Of a stretch of 34,754 nucleotides of DNA, positions 7,168 through 15,203 are shown one piece after another. Made by a program: the position numbers and the translations under genes. The notes below the pieces were generated by a model. The model made no database searches. It saw only the letters and a list, made by a program, of their open reading frames with translations, and was not told where the DNA came from. Numbering within the stretch: the stretch's first letter is position 1; every line of letters starts with the position of its first letter. This DNA is from Acidimicrobiia bacterium (GTDB lineage Bacteria > Actinomycetota > Acidimicrobiia > Acidimicrobiales > Bin134), in contig VYCQ01000007.1 of NCBI GenBank assembly GCA_009843865.1, forward strand, positions 1 through 34,754. The letters run 5' to 3'.

Positions 7168-9075
7168 GTGACCGATCAAAATCTGAAAGCGGGCTTGCAC
7201 ATCTGGAATCGCAAGCCGTGGTTAGCAGGAATTGTTGCAGTATCAGTGCTAACCGCTGGACTTACCTTGGCGGGATCCCCCTTATCAGCTCAAACCGCTG
7301 CGGACATCGCTGAGCGCGATCAACTAATCGCCCAACAAGAAAACCTGCTGCACACCTACCGCTGTAAGCTTGATGTGGACACCGATGCAGTACCCGGCGG
7401 GTGTCCTGACTTTACCCGCGCTGTACCCGGCACTGCTCCAGAGGAACCGACCGCTGCGGACATCGCTGAGCGCGATCAGCTAATCGCCCAACAAGAAAGC
7501 TTGCTGAACATCTACCGCGCATTAGAGCAAGCCAGCACTGAAGATGCCGAGGAGGTGGACGAAGCAGAAACAACTGCCGATTCAGATACCATAAGACTAA
7601 GCCGCGAAACCGTCAGAGGTGAGTTTGACTTAGTAAATGGCAACGCCATGCATGGTATCTTGATCCCTCGCCTCGGCCCATGGGCTAGCAGCGAAGTGTC
7701 GCCAGCCCTCAACGATGCCTCAGTGGTGTTCCGCTATACCGTGCAAATGTACAGCGCTGCATTTGACGCGGTGGCACCCTACGACGAAACCGCCGTGGGC
7801 ATCTACTCTCGGATAGGACGCCGACCCGCCTCAGAATCGCAAGACAACCTGCTGCCCAACACCGCGATCATGTATGCCTTATATCGCCTGATGCTTGATT
7901 TCGCGCCTCACCGAACCGAAGAGTGGCGCTCAATTCTGACCGACTACAACCTAGATCCTGACGACAACACCGGATTGGACTGGCCCTGTGACAGCAGCGA
8001 TCGCGCCGATGCCACCGCTGCGGCCATTGGTAACCTAGCAGCCCGCTGTACCCTAGATGCCCGCCGCAACGACGGGTTTAACCAGTTCGGCGACATCACC
8101 GGCATTGCCTGGAGCGACACCACCGGCTACAAACCAACCAACACTCCGTTTGAGTTGAACGATGCGTCGCGCTGGCAACCCCTCATCATCCCTCACACCG
8201 ATGGCGTGTTCAGATCGCAGGTTTTCGTGACCCCCCAATGGGCCAATGTAAAGCCTTTCTCAGGGTTCAACCCCAGGGACTATCGAGTTGAACCTCCAAC
8301 AGAGAGCAACCACACCAACGTTGAGGCGTATCGAGCACAAGCCCAAGAAGTGTTGCACGAGTCGGCAGGTCTTGATGATTACAAGAAAGAAATCGTTATG
8401 TTCTTCGACAACAAGCTGCGGGGATCACAGATTCTGCCCGAGGTGAAGCACTTGGTGGATGTCGTGGACTTCATTCAAGTTTCGTTCTTAGTTGAGATAG
8501 CCTCTCACGACGTGGGCGTGGTGGTCTGGCAAGAGAAACAACGCTTTGACGCAGTGCGACCCACAACTGCAATCCACCACCTCTTCGGCAGCGAAACCAT
8601 CTCAGGGTGGGGTGGTCCCGGTAAAGGTACCGTGGAGATGCCAGCCAGATCATGGCGCAGCTTCGCTAGCGTAGCCGATCATCCCGAGTACCCGTCAGCC
8701 ACCACCTCATTCTGCGGTGCCTACGCTCAGTCACTACGCAGATACGCCAATGTCGAAGATGCCACTGGCGGATACAGCGGCATCCGTGCAGCGGGCTCTA
8801 ACCCAATCGAGCCCGGTGTCACGCCAGCAGAAGATCTGGAGCTCAGCTTTGAAACGTGGAGCGAATACGAAGAAGCCTGCGCCAACAGCCGAGTTTGGGG
8901 TGGCGTACACTTCTGGCCTTCGGTGGAGGTGGCAATACCACTGGGCAACCAGATTGGCGACCTAGCCTACGAATACTGGGCGACGCTCATGGACGGCAGC
9001 GCAGACATGCAGATGCCCGCTCAGCCGCTTCCCCCGGATCCCCTTCTCGAAGAAGCCCACTTTACGGGTCGATAA
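7168..9075 (+). CDS. Exported vanadium-dependent haloperoxidase-like protein lacking the acid-base histidine
   Basis: It starts at GTG behind AAGGAG (7153-7158, 9 nt away). An N-terminal signal peptide (Lys/Arg, hydrophobic stretch about 19-36, likely cleavage near LSA-QT at 41) predicts export. Residues 43-58 and 95-110 are a duplicated helical element (TAADIAERDQLIAQQE). The C-terminal half carries the vanadium haloperoxidase/PAP2 pattern: Lys457 and Arg464 with Pro465 (K-x6-RP), Ser510 in HPEYPSATT, and Arg575-x5-His581. These match VCPO Lys353/Arg360, Ser402 and Arg490/His496. The Gly-His of the usual PSGH motif is Ala-Thr here, so the acid-base His404 equivalent is missing, and the Asp usually four residues after the axial His is Ser585. 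Vanadate binding looks possible, but halide oxidation may be altered; phosphatase or pseudoenzyme roles are alternatives. The ACP gene follows 48 nt downstream. Confidence 0.8.
   Translation: MTDQNLKAGLHIWNRKPWLAGIVAVSVLTAGLTLAGSPLSAQTAADIAERDQLIAQQENLLHTYRCKLDVDTDAVPGGCPDFTRAVPGTAPEEPTAADIAERDQLIAQQESLLNIYRALEQASTEDAEEVDEAETTADSDTIRLSRETVRGEFDLVNGNAMHGILIPRLGPWASSEVSPALNDASVVFRYTVQMYSAAFDAVAPYDETAVGIYSRIGRRPASESQDNLLPNTAIMYALYRLMLDFAPHRTEEWRSILTDYNLDPDDNTGLDWPCDSSDRADATAAAIGNLAARCTLDARRNDGFNQFGDITGIAWSDTTGYKPTNTPFELNDASRWQPLIIPHTDGVFRSQVFVTPQWANVKPFSGFNPRDYRVEPPTESNHTNVEAYRAQAQEVLHESAGLDDYKKEIVMFFDNKLRGSQILPEVKHLVDVVDFIQVSFLVEIASHDVGVVVWQEKQRFDAVRPTTAIHHLFGSETISGWGGPGKGTVEMPARSWRSFASVADHPEYPSATTSFCGAYAQSLRRYANVEDATGGYSGIRAAGSNPIEPGVTPAEDLELSFETWSEYEEACANSRVWGGVHFWPSVEVAIPLGNQIGDLAYEYWATLMDGSADMQMPAQPLPPDPLLEEAHFTGR
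7294..7498 (+). repeat. 49-bp direct repeat, 156 bp apart, in the haloperoxidase-like gene
   Basis: The 49-bp segments at 7294-7342 and 7450-7498 differ at only one base and encode the same TAADIAERDQLIAQQE helix. The offset is 156 bp (52 codons). The near-identity at DNA level suggests a recent in-frame duplication or homogenising recombination. Confidence 0.93.
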
Positions 9076-9123
9076 AAGAGTTCCCCCCTTAGCTAATCGC
9101 TAGCGAAGCCCAAGGAGCACCTT

Positions 9124-9510
9124 ATGGAAGATTTAAGAACCAAGATTCACGAGATCGTGGCTGAATCCCTTGACATTGAAGTAGACGAGGTAAGCGACGA
9201 CTTACTGCTTTACAACGACCTTGATGCCGACTCGCTGGACATTTTGGACATGAACTACCAGGTTCGTAAGACATTTGGCGTTGAGATGGCCGTAGCCCAC
9301 ATCCAACGCCACTTTGAACAAGCTGGCATCCGCTGGCTTGATGAAAATGGTGGGGTCACCAAAGAGGGCCTTGCGGTGCTCAACGATTTCATGCCCGAAT
9401 TGGATGACGGCCGAATTTCACCCGGCGACAAAGTAGAAAATGTTTTCGTGGTTCTCAAAGTAGGCGATCTCGTCAACCTCCTAAAACGAGCACTAGCTGA
9501 AAATGACTAA
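9124..9510 (+). CDS. Acyl carrier protein with long C-terminal region
   Basis: This is a carrier protein that would hold the growing acyl chain on a phosphopantetheine arm. The attachment motif is plain: DLDADSLDIL with Ser37, preceded by the acidic helix typical of ACPs and followed by a second helix. A good ribosome site (AAGGAG) lies 7 nt before ATG 9124. At 128 aa it is about 50 residues longer than a normal ACP. The third-helix region is displaced by an insert (about 60-100) before a closing VGDLVNLLKRAL helix that resembles the usual ACP end. It overlaps the KS start by 8 nt (AATGACTAA), so the two are translationally coupled and probably work together. Confidence 0.88.
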   Translation: MEDLRTKIHEIVAESLDIEVDEVSDDLLLYNDLDADSLDILDMNYQVRKTFGVEMAVAHIQRHFEQAGIRWLDENGGVTKEGLAVLNDFMPELDDGRISPGDKVENVFVVLKVGDLVNLLKRALAEND

Positions 9511-10711
9511 AGCACTGATCACCGGCGTGGGCGCGGTGTGCCCACTGGGCTGGGGAATCGACAAGTGCTGGGATGACACGGTAGCGGGCCGATCAGGTAC
9601 CGCTAGATTAGAGATAGTTGAGGTTGGAGCAGACGACTGCAAAGTGGCTGGGCAAGTTCCCGCCCGCAATGGTACTGGCTACGAATCTTCGCCTCTACGG
9701 CTTCTAGACTTCTACCGCTTCGCCGAAACAGAGGCGCTTGCACAAGCCGGTCTAGAGCGAGAAAGCGTGGTGCGTAATCCACGAGCCCGAGCGGCGGTTG
9801 CCAGCCACGGCTTCGCCTGGAAAATCGACGAGTTCACCGCTGCATGCCGTGGCAAAACGGTCAATGGAATCGACCTGTCAGAATATGTGCGACGTCCTCA
9901 AGAGGGTGCCCACGAGGGCATTGGTGCTGACTTCAGCGAACGCTATTCGGGGATTACCACCGCTTGTTCGGCAGGTGGTGTTGCAGTGCTAGAGGCTGGC
10001 GAAATCGTGCGATCTGGGCTGGCGGATATCGTTATCACTGGCGGGGTTGATGCCAACATCAACGAGGTGATCGTGGCCATCCATTCACGCATGGGCGTGC
10101 TGACCCGACACAACTCCACACCAGAAAGCGCATCTAGGCCCTTTGACGTAACTCATGCTGGGTTCGTGATCGCCGAGGGTGCCGCTGTGCTGGTAGTAGA
10201 ATCCGAGCGCAGCGTTGAAGCACGCGGCGCGCAGCCCATTGCCGAGTTGGCCGGATGGGGAACCGCAGTATCAACCGCCCATCTCACGGCAGGCTCTGAG
10301 GGAGGCGAAATACAAGCTCTGGCCATGCAGCGAGCCTTAGACAGCGGCGGTGCCTCGGTTGATGATATTGACTACATCAACATGCACGGCACCTCCACCG
10401 AAGATAACGACATTTCCGAAAGCGAAGGGGTACGGAAGGTGTTCGGCAAAACAGCCCCGCCGGTGAGTTCCACCAAAGGGGTAACAGGCCATTTACTCGG
10501 AGGTGCCGGTGCTCTTGAGGCAGTGTTTGGGGTGATGGCGATACACACCTCTACCCTGCCTCCTACCGCCAACCTCAACGAGGTAGATCCCCGATGCAGT
10601 CTGGACGACTACATCGCCGACGGGGCTAGACATGGCCCCTGCCGGGGAATGTTAACCAACTCATTCGGACTAGCAGGCTCCAACGCATCACTGTTGTTGA
10701 GGCAACCGTGA
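9503..10711 (+). CDS. Beta-ketoacyl-ACP synthase (FabF-type ketosynthase)
   Basis: This enzyme condenses an ACP-bound acyl chain with a malonyl-type extender. The thiolase-fold catalytic set is complete: nucleophile Cys155 in TACSAG, His295 in HGTSTEDND, Lys325 in STKGVTGH and His330. Length 402 aa fits FabF/KAS II and single-domain type II polyketide ketosynthases. The C-terminal NSFGLAGSNASLLL motif (the usual NSFGFGGxN form) is also present. It is coupled to the upstream ACP by overlap and to the downstream KS-like protein by a GTGA overlap. No fatty acid synthase genes of standard order flank it, so it looks dedicated to this locus rather than to housekeeping FabF. Confidence 0.92.
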   Translation: MTKALITGVGAVCPLGWGIDKCWDDTVAGRSGTARLEIVEVGADDCKVAGQVPARNGTGYESSPLRLLDFYRFAETEALAQAGLERESVVRNPRARAAVASHGFAWKIDEFTAACRGKTVNGIDLSEYVRRPQEGAHEGIGADFSERYSGITTACSAGGVAVLEAGEIVRSGLADIVITGGVDANINEVIVAIHSRMGVLTRHNSTPESASRPFDVTHAGFVIAEGAAVLVVESERSVEARGAQPIAELAGWGTAVSTAHLTAGSEGGEIQALAMQRALDSGGASVDDIDYINMHGTSTEDNDISESEGVRKVFGKTAPPVSSTKGVTGHLLGGAGALEAVFGVMAIHTSTLPPTANLNEVDPRCSLDDYIADGARHGPCRGMLTNSFGLAGSNASLLLRQP

Positions 10712-11394
10712 GAGCAATAGTTTCAACCTCAGCAAAGATCGGCTTTGGTTCTCCCTATGAATTGAACCACCGAGAATTGGTGCCGTTCCGCCATGACCGC
10801 CGCTGCGTGGCAGATTTTGAGGTGCTCACCCTAGCCTGCTTCAAGCAACTCCTAGGCGAAACCGAGGAGATATCTGGGCGCGGCTGTGGGCTGTACTTTG
10901 CTGGAGCTAAGGACACCTTGCAACTTGATGTGGACTTTTCTAACGAACTTTTCGACGCAGACGACAGGGTTAACGCGCTGACCACCATGGCGGAAGGGCT
11001 GAACCCGCTTTTACCGCTTAACAAGCTCTACAACATCGGCCTCTATCTAGCCGCTAAAGAAGGAATTGAATGCTGGCGTCACTGCCAGTACACAAATCAC
11101 AAACATGCAGACTACAGCGCTCTGGCCGCAGCAGTAAGAGACGTTTGCTCAGGAACAGTTGAGGTCGGTTTTGCTGTCTTCGCCCGGGCCTCAGGCGGAT
11201 TTGAGCTACCACAAGAGTCAATAGGCGCAGTCGGAGTTCGTGTGGTGGCTTGCAATGAAGCTGGAGATCGCACCAGCGATGCCGTAGAATTATCAGCACG
11301 ACCACAGCCTGAACTGTTGCTGGAGTTGCAACGCCTCCACGCCGATGGTGGTGGAGCTGAGTTGGCCGTTGAGCTTCCCGACGGTACCTGTTGA
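10708..11394 (+). CDS. Small degenerate ketosynthase-like protein
   Basis: I do not recognise a named family with certainty. It starts at GTG 10708, overlapping the KS stop as GTGA. Residues about 35-155 read like a worn N-terminal half of a ketosynthase: a GLYFAGAKDTL stretch, then GLNPLLPLNKLYNIGLYLAAKEGI (KS enzymes often have NPxxxPN...LA..GI). SALAAAVRDVCSGTVEVGFAVF follows, like the helix and strand after the nucleophile. No TACxxG motif is present; the position where Cys is expected falls around His131. It resembles the short beta-ketoacyl synthase-like domains (PF13723 type) of aryl polyene clusters, or a chain-length-factor-like partner. A non-catalytic partner for the adjacent KS is the best guess. 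Confidence 0.55.
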   Translation: MRAIVSTSAKIGFGSPYELNHRELVPFRHDRRCVADFEVLTLACFKQLLGETEEISGRGCGLYFAGAKDTLQLDVDFSNELFDADDRVNALTTMAEGLNPLLPLNKLYNIGLYLAAKEGIECWRHCQYTNHKHADYSALAAAVRDVCSGTVEVGFAVFARASGGFELPQESIGAVGVRVVACNEAGDRTSDAVELSARPQPELLLELQRLHADGGGAELAVELPDGTC

Positions 11395-11428
11395 TTCTGG
11401 CACTTCGCCCTGCCGCTAGGCTGGCACG

Positions 11429-12184
11429 GTGACAACGCCAACCTTACAAACTGTAAAGCCCACAGCGATTATTGTCGGCGCAACTGGCGCTATTGGCACA
11501 GCAGTATGTAAAGCCATGGCTTCAACGTGGCAATTGGTGGGAGTCAGCCGACGAGGCTTGTCAGAAGAACTGCTTGAGATTGGCGTGACTGATCTGCGTG
11601 TGGACATCACTGCCCCCGATGCTGGCGAAACGATTGAGGGTTGGCTAGATAATGCCGATTGGAGCTGCGATGCCCTTGTGATCGCAGCAGGTATCCACGA
11701 GGTGTCTCTGCTTGGCGAGTACGAAATGAAATCAGTTGAACGAATGATGTCGATCAACTTTTTCGGGCCGCTAGCTGTCACCAAAGCATTACTGGCTGGC
11801 ATGCTGGCACGGCGACAGGGGTCAATCGTCTGGGTCAGCTCGGTGCGCGGCGAGCTCGGCGATCCCGGACAAGTTGCTTATGGAGCTTCTAAAGGAGCGA
11901 TGAACTCGGCCATCAGCTCTTTGGCCCGCGAGGTGGGACGACGCAAAGTACGGGCCAATGTCGTGGCTCCCGGGGTGATCAACTCCCCCATGACCGATGT
12001 GCTGGCTCAGAACTGGCAAGAATCCCTCACAAAGCGCAACCCCTTAGGCCGCATGGCAAATCCTGAGGAAGTGGCAGCTGTCATAGGTTGGTTAGCTGGA
12101 CCCAAAAGCTCCTATATAACCGGCACAATCGTGAATGTGGATTGCGGAGAACAAGCAGCGATGCTGAAAGAACCAGCAACTTAG
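11429..12184 (+). CDS. SDR-family 3-oxoacyl-ACP reductase-like enzyme
   Basis: This is a Rossmann-fold short-chain dehydrogenase, probably reducing a beta-keto group on the ACP-bound chain with NAD(P)H. The nucleotide-binding motif is GATGAIG (residues 17-23), the usual NNAG motif reads AAGI (86-89), and the catalytic set is intact: Ser138, Tyr151 and Lys155 (YGASK), the same spacing as E. coli FabG. PGxxxSPM lies near 181-188, and the C-terminus has VNVDCG. The GTG start at 11429 has no strong ribosome site; it lies 34 nt after the KS-like gene and is probably in the same transcript. It converges on the minus-strand trio with only 22 nt between stops. Confidence 0.88.
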   Translation: MTTPTLQTVKPTAIIVGATGAIGTAVCKAMASTWQLVGVSRRGLSEELLEIGVTDLRVDITAPDAGETIEGWLDNADWSCDALVIAAGIHEVSLLGEYEMKSVERMMSINFFGPLAVTKALLAGMLARRQGSIVWVSSVRGELGDPGQVAYGASKGAMNSAISSLAREVGRRKVRANVVAPGVINSPMTDVLAQNWQESLTKRNPLGRMANPEEVAAVIGWLAGPKSSYITGTIVNVDCGEQAAMLKEPAT

Positions 12185-12206
12185 CGAACCTATGATAATG
12201 AGACGC

Positions 12207-12899
12207 TCAGGCGGTTAAACCCCCGTCAACACGAAGAGTGATTCCGGTTATCGCGCTGGCATCGTCACTGCACAAAAAGCGAACAGCTTCTGCCACCTCT
12301 TTAGCTTCAGCAGGTCGACGCAAAGCAGTGCTGGCTTTAACCTGCTTGCTATGAGACTCAGGGACAAGGCCGTCGGTGAGTTCTTCGACGTATCCTGGGG
12401 CCAACGCGTTCACCAGCACATCAAATGTGCCCAAACTCACGGCCAGAGACCTCGCTAAGCCCTCCAAACCAGCGCTGTCAGCACACAAATCAGAGCGACC
12501 TGGCAAACCCACTATCCCCGCCGCAGAGCCAACCAATACAACCCGGCCATACTCTCGTGATCTCATGTCCGCCAAGAACTGCTCGACGAAGCAATGTGCC
12601 GCCGAAATGGTGATGGGCGGATTGACCACCACACAAAGGGGCGGCCCGAACCGAGCCGTACACAGATCACCAAAACGACTGAGCGAACTCGCATCCGATA
12701 TATCTAACTCGAAAGCCGAGCCAAGCAAACCGGCATCAGCCAACTCTTTTTCTAACTCGAAGCTGACTTGATCGCCCGAATGTCCTCCAAAAGATACCGG
12801 ATGACCTGCGGTGGCCAAAGATCGCACAATGGCAACACCTAGCGGGTTAGATCCGCTGCACACAACAGCGGGTGCCTGCACAGCAGGGAGACTTCTCAT
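12207..12899 (-). CDS. Pseudo-SDR: short-chain dehydrogenase-fold protein lacking Tyr and Lys
   Basis: The overall pattern is an FabG-like SDR: an N-terminal nucleotide-binding region GSNPLG, ELDISD, a strand ending GSAAGIVG, ALAPGY and a C-terminal ITGITLRVDGG, at 230 aa. Ser125 is kept, but the YxxxK pair is lost: the equivalent positions are Leu138 and Ser142 (LCADS), and the NNAG motif is degraded to VNPPI. It should be unable to catalyse standard ketone reduction. Its ATG overlaps the upstream acyltransferase stop as ATGA, so it is coupled to that gene. A structural partner of the intact SDR on the opposite strand, a binding protein or a dehydratase-like role are possible; none is shown. 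Confidence 0.8.
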   Translation of the reverse strand: MRSLPAVQAPAVVCSGSNPLGVAIVRSLATAGHPVSFGGHSGDQVSFELEKELADAGLLGSAFELDISDASSLSRFGDLCTARFGPPLCVVVNPPITISAAHCFVEQFLADMRSREYGRVVLVGSAAGIVGLPGRSDLCADSAGLEGLARSLAVSLGTFDVLVNALAPGYVEELTDGLVPESHSKQVKASTALRRPAEAKEVAEAVRFLCSDDASAITGITLRVDGGLTA

Positions 12900-13837
12900 A
12901 CGGCCTTCACGATGCGCTTGCGCGATATCCCAGAGTAACGGATCATGTTGAATATGCCCGCGTTAGGAAGCGACTCCACGAACAAGGTGTCATCATCGAA
13001 AGATTGCACGGTTGCCATCAAATCAAAGGGTTTCTCGATGTTGAGGGCCAGTCGTTCCCATAAATCATCAGTGCTCACTGGACCGGGGTCGCCTGTGAAG
13101 CAGTCGTAGAACTCCACTGCACTCGTGTCGGCACTTTCGATCACCTCAAGATCACTCATGGCCTTCTTCATCTCATCAGCCACCCCCGCCATCAGGGGGC
13201 AGTGGCTAGCAAAATCTATGGGCAAGCGAATGACATTGGCCTCGATCTCACTTGACAAGGTGGCCTCCACGTCTTCACGAGCTTCCAAACGGCACCCCAA
13301 TGTCACAGAACTACGAGTCATCACCCCCGAAACCCAACACCCCTCGATACCCTCCACGACTGCTGCGGTTTCAGATGGCGCAGGCCCGACAACCGAAAGC
13401 ATGCGCCCCTCACCATGACGAGCACTGGCTTCTGCGATCAAATCACCGCGGATCATCAGCAGCTTGCAGGCATCTTCAATCCAAATAGCACCCATAAGAG
13501 CTGCGGCAGCCCACACTCCACTGGACTGCCCAATAACCGCTTTAGGACGAGCCCCACGATAACGCTGACGAGTGCAGGCATACGTTAGAGCCGCCACGCT
13601 GGCCTGATACGGGCCGGGGGCCGATCCCACTTCGCCTTTGGCCAACTTGGAGACGAAATCCACCTCCAAAAAATCACTCATACGCCGCAGATCGCTGGTC
13701 TCTAACAACGAGGTCTCGCGCATGTTGTTCATGTCAATCCCGCCACCAGGAAACATCACCACTTCATGTGAGCTAGTTCCCCCTGAAACAGCGTCATCAG
13801 ATGCTAAAGACATAGAAGAAGCAGGCACCGCGGTCAC
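12896..13837 (-). CDS. Malonyl-CoA:ACP transacylase-like acyltransferase
   Basis: This is a FabD-type acyltransferase that would load malonyl or a related extender onto the ACP. Counting from GTG 13837, the nucleophile elbow is GQSSG with Ser105, followed by Arg130 (MIRG, 25 residues later as in FabD) and His212 (SHCPLM). The N-terminal FPGQGSQ motif has become FPGGGI, so the oxyanion region is not standard. The GTG at 13837 overlaps the stop of the DUF1330-like gene as GTGA, with GGAGG just upstream; GTG 13828 and ATG 13813 are alternatives, and the longest frame begins at 13921. It is coupled at both ends in a three-gene operon. Confidence 0.85.
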   Translation of the reverse strand: MTAVPASSMSLASDDAVSGGTSSHEVVMFPGGGIDMNNMRETSLLETSDLRRMSDFLEVDFVSKLAKGEVGSAPGPYQASVAALTYACTRQRYRGARPKAVIGQSSGVWAAAALMGAIWIEDACKLLMIRGDLIAEASARHGEGRMLSVVGPAPSETAAVVEGIEGCWVSGVMTRSSVTLGCRLEAREDVEATLSSEIEANVIRLPIDFASHCPLMAGVADEMKKAMSDLEVIESADTSAVEFYDCFTGDPGPVSTDDLWERLALNIEKPFDLMATVQSFDDDTLFVESLPNAGIFNMIRYSGISRKRIVKAV

Positions 13838-14130
13838 ACCCCCTCCATAAACACGGTTTGCATACGAGAACATGTGCTGGCAAGTTCGACCAATTGAGCG
13901 AACGCCAAAGACCGCATCCACGCACGGGCTTGGCCTATATGAGCGAATTCCAACAGCAATAACCTGTCTGGCGGAGGCTCGCCTTGGACAGATTCAATGC
14001 TCCCGCCCTTAACCAAATAACGTCCACCATGATCAGCGACGCTGTCGGCCAAAACCATGAGGCTATCTAGGCTGTTGGTAAACGCCCCGACATCAGTCGC
14101 CGTGAGGCTAATGCTGCCGATTATCGACAT
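13834..14130 (-). CDS. DUF1330-like dimeric alpha/beta-barrel protein
   Basis: This 98-aa protein has the layout of DUF1330: a DSLMVLADSVADHGGRYLVKGG stretch, then a loop with EPPPDRLLLLEFAHIGQARAWMRS, and a closing helix. That family adopts a ferredoxin-like dimeric barrel. It starts at ATG 14130 behind GAGGAG with 7 nt spacing and leads the AT/pseudo-SDR operon. Related barrels (ABM-type monooxygenases and cyclases) tailor polyketides, so a tailoring or cyclising role is conceivable here, but no catalytic residue can be assigned. Family assignment is by pattern only. Confidence 0.6.
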   Translation of the reverse strand: MSIIGSISLTATDVGAFTNSLDSLMVLADSVADHGGRYLVKGGSIESVQGEPPPDRLLLLEFAHIGQARAWMRSLAFAQLVELASTCSRMQTVFMEGV

Positions 14131-14249
14131 GAACTGCTCCTCGCCCTAGACAAACTCTAAGAATGATATGTGATGGAATGGCCACTAGATATAGTTCGAC
14201 GGTGGACAAATGGAGAGTGCCAGCACCTACAGCCATCCTTAAGGCAGTA

Positions 14250-15101
14250 ATGGCCGATGCAACAATCATAACGGTACGACGCCACGGTAACCCTAATGGA
14301 CCCCGCATGGTGTTCAGCCACGGCTGCGGATTAGCTGCCGACCTGTACTATCCATACTGGTCACTGCTAGCGGACCGTTTTGACCTCTGCATCTTCGATC
14401 TGCGGAGCCACGGTTGGAATCAGGTTAGCCCTATAGAAAGCCTCAATATCGCAACCCTAGCGGCCGACAACCAAACCATCATTGAAGCTATCTCAACTAA
14501 TTGGGGACCAAAACCGTGCCTTGGCGTGTTCCACTCGCTATCCGCAGTGATGGCCTTAACCCACCAGCGCCACAAGCCCGACTTTACTAGCTTGGTGCTA
14601 TTCGACCCAGGCTTGAAGCTACCCGGGGGCACCACCCAACACCTCGACGAAGTGTGCCAGAAGCATGCAAAACGGGCTCGACGCAGACAACGACACTTTG
14701 CGTCGCGCCACGAACTTGCCGAGATGCTCGGACAAACACCAGCCTACTCCCTCATACCGCCAAAAACCCTGTCACTGCTAGCCGATGCCACACTTCGCCC
14801 CGCCACAGGTGGCGGATACGAACTTCGCTGCCCTCCCAAACAAGAAAGCCAACTCGTTGAGTGGTATTTCGGCTTTGCCATGCAAGCAAGTCATATGATT
14901 GACAGCTTAGACATCCCAATAAAAGCAATCAGTTCCGATCCAACGATTCAGTCTTCTTTTTTGCCTGGCCTAGACCTCAACACCCTCGCTAGATTCAACT
15001 ACGACTTCATCCCCGGCAAGACACATTTTCTACAACTTGAAGGGCCCGAAGAATGTGCCACGCTCACCATTGAGTTTCTAGAGCGCCACCACTTAGCCTA
15101 A
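14250..15101 (+). CDS. Alpha/beta-hydrolase fold protein
   Basis: This is a soluble hydrolase, possibly an esterase or thioesterase. Counting from ATG 14250: the oxyanion-loop SHGCG follows the first core strand, the nucleophile elbow is FHSLS with Ser96, a likely acid is Asp230 (SSDP), and the catalytic His259 sits in GKTHFLQ. The elbow has Phe and Ser where Gly usually flanks the site. ATG 14250 is chosen because AAGG lies about 6 nt upstream and the fold begins right after it; the frame opens at ATG 14163, which would add 29 unfold-like residues. It is divergent from the DUF1330-AT-SDR operon by about 120 nt, so it may share regulation and release the product of that locus. Confidence 0.8.
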   Translation: MADATIITVRRHGNPNGPRMVFSHGCGLAADLYYPYWSLLADRFDLCIFDLRSHGWNQVSPIESLNIATLAADNQTIIEAISTNWGPKPCLGVFHSLSAVMALTHQRHKPDFTSLVLFDPGLKLPGGTTQHLDEVCQKHAKRARRRQRHFASRHELAEMLGQTPAYSLIPPKTLSLLADATLRPATGGGYELRCPPKQESQLVEWYFGFAMQASHMIDSLDIPIKAISSDPTIQSSFLPGLDLNTLARFNYDFIPGKTHFLQLEGPEECATLTIEFLERHHLA

Positions 15102-15203
15102 ACCAAACCAATGCTCTCACAGAGAGCAACTTGGCCAAGTTCATCAAGGGGGCTACCATGAACCTTAGGCATAGATCTTCTTGTCAGATGATGGTGGTCA
15201 TCG

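Noticed and set aside
12896-13921. Acyltransferase starting at ATG 13921
   Set aside because: It would overlap the DUF1330-like gene by 88 nt; GTG 13837 gives a GTGA coupling and the fold begins after it.
7168-15101. Large modular or aromatic type II polyketide cluster
   Set aside because: No modular megasynthase, no classical KS-beta with a full-length second ketosynthase, and no aromatase/cyclase of known type; only a minimal discrete set is present.
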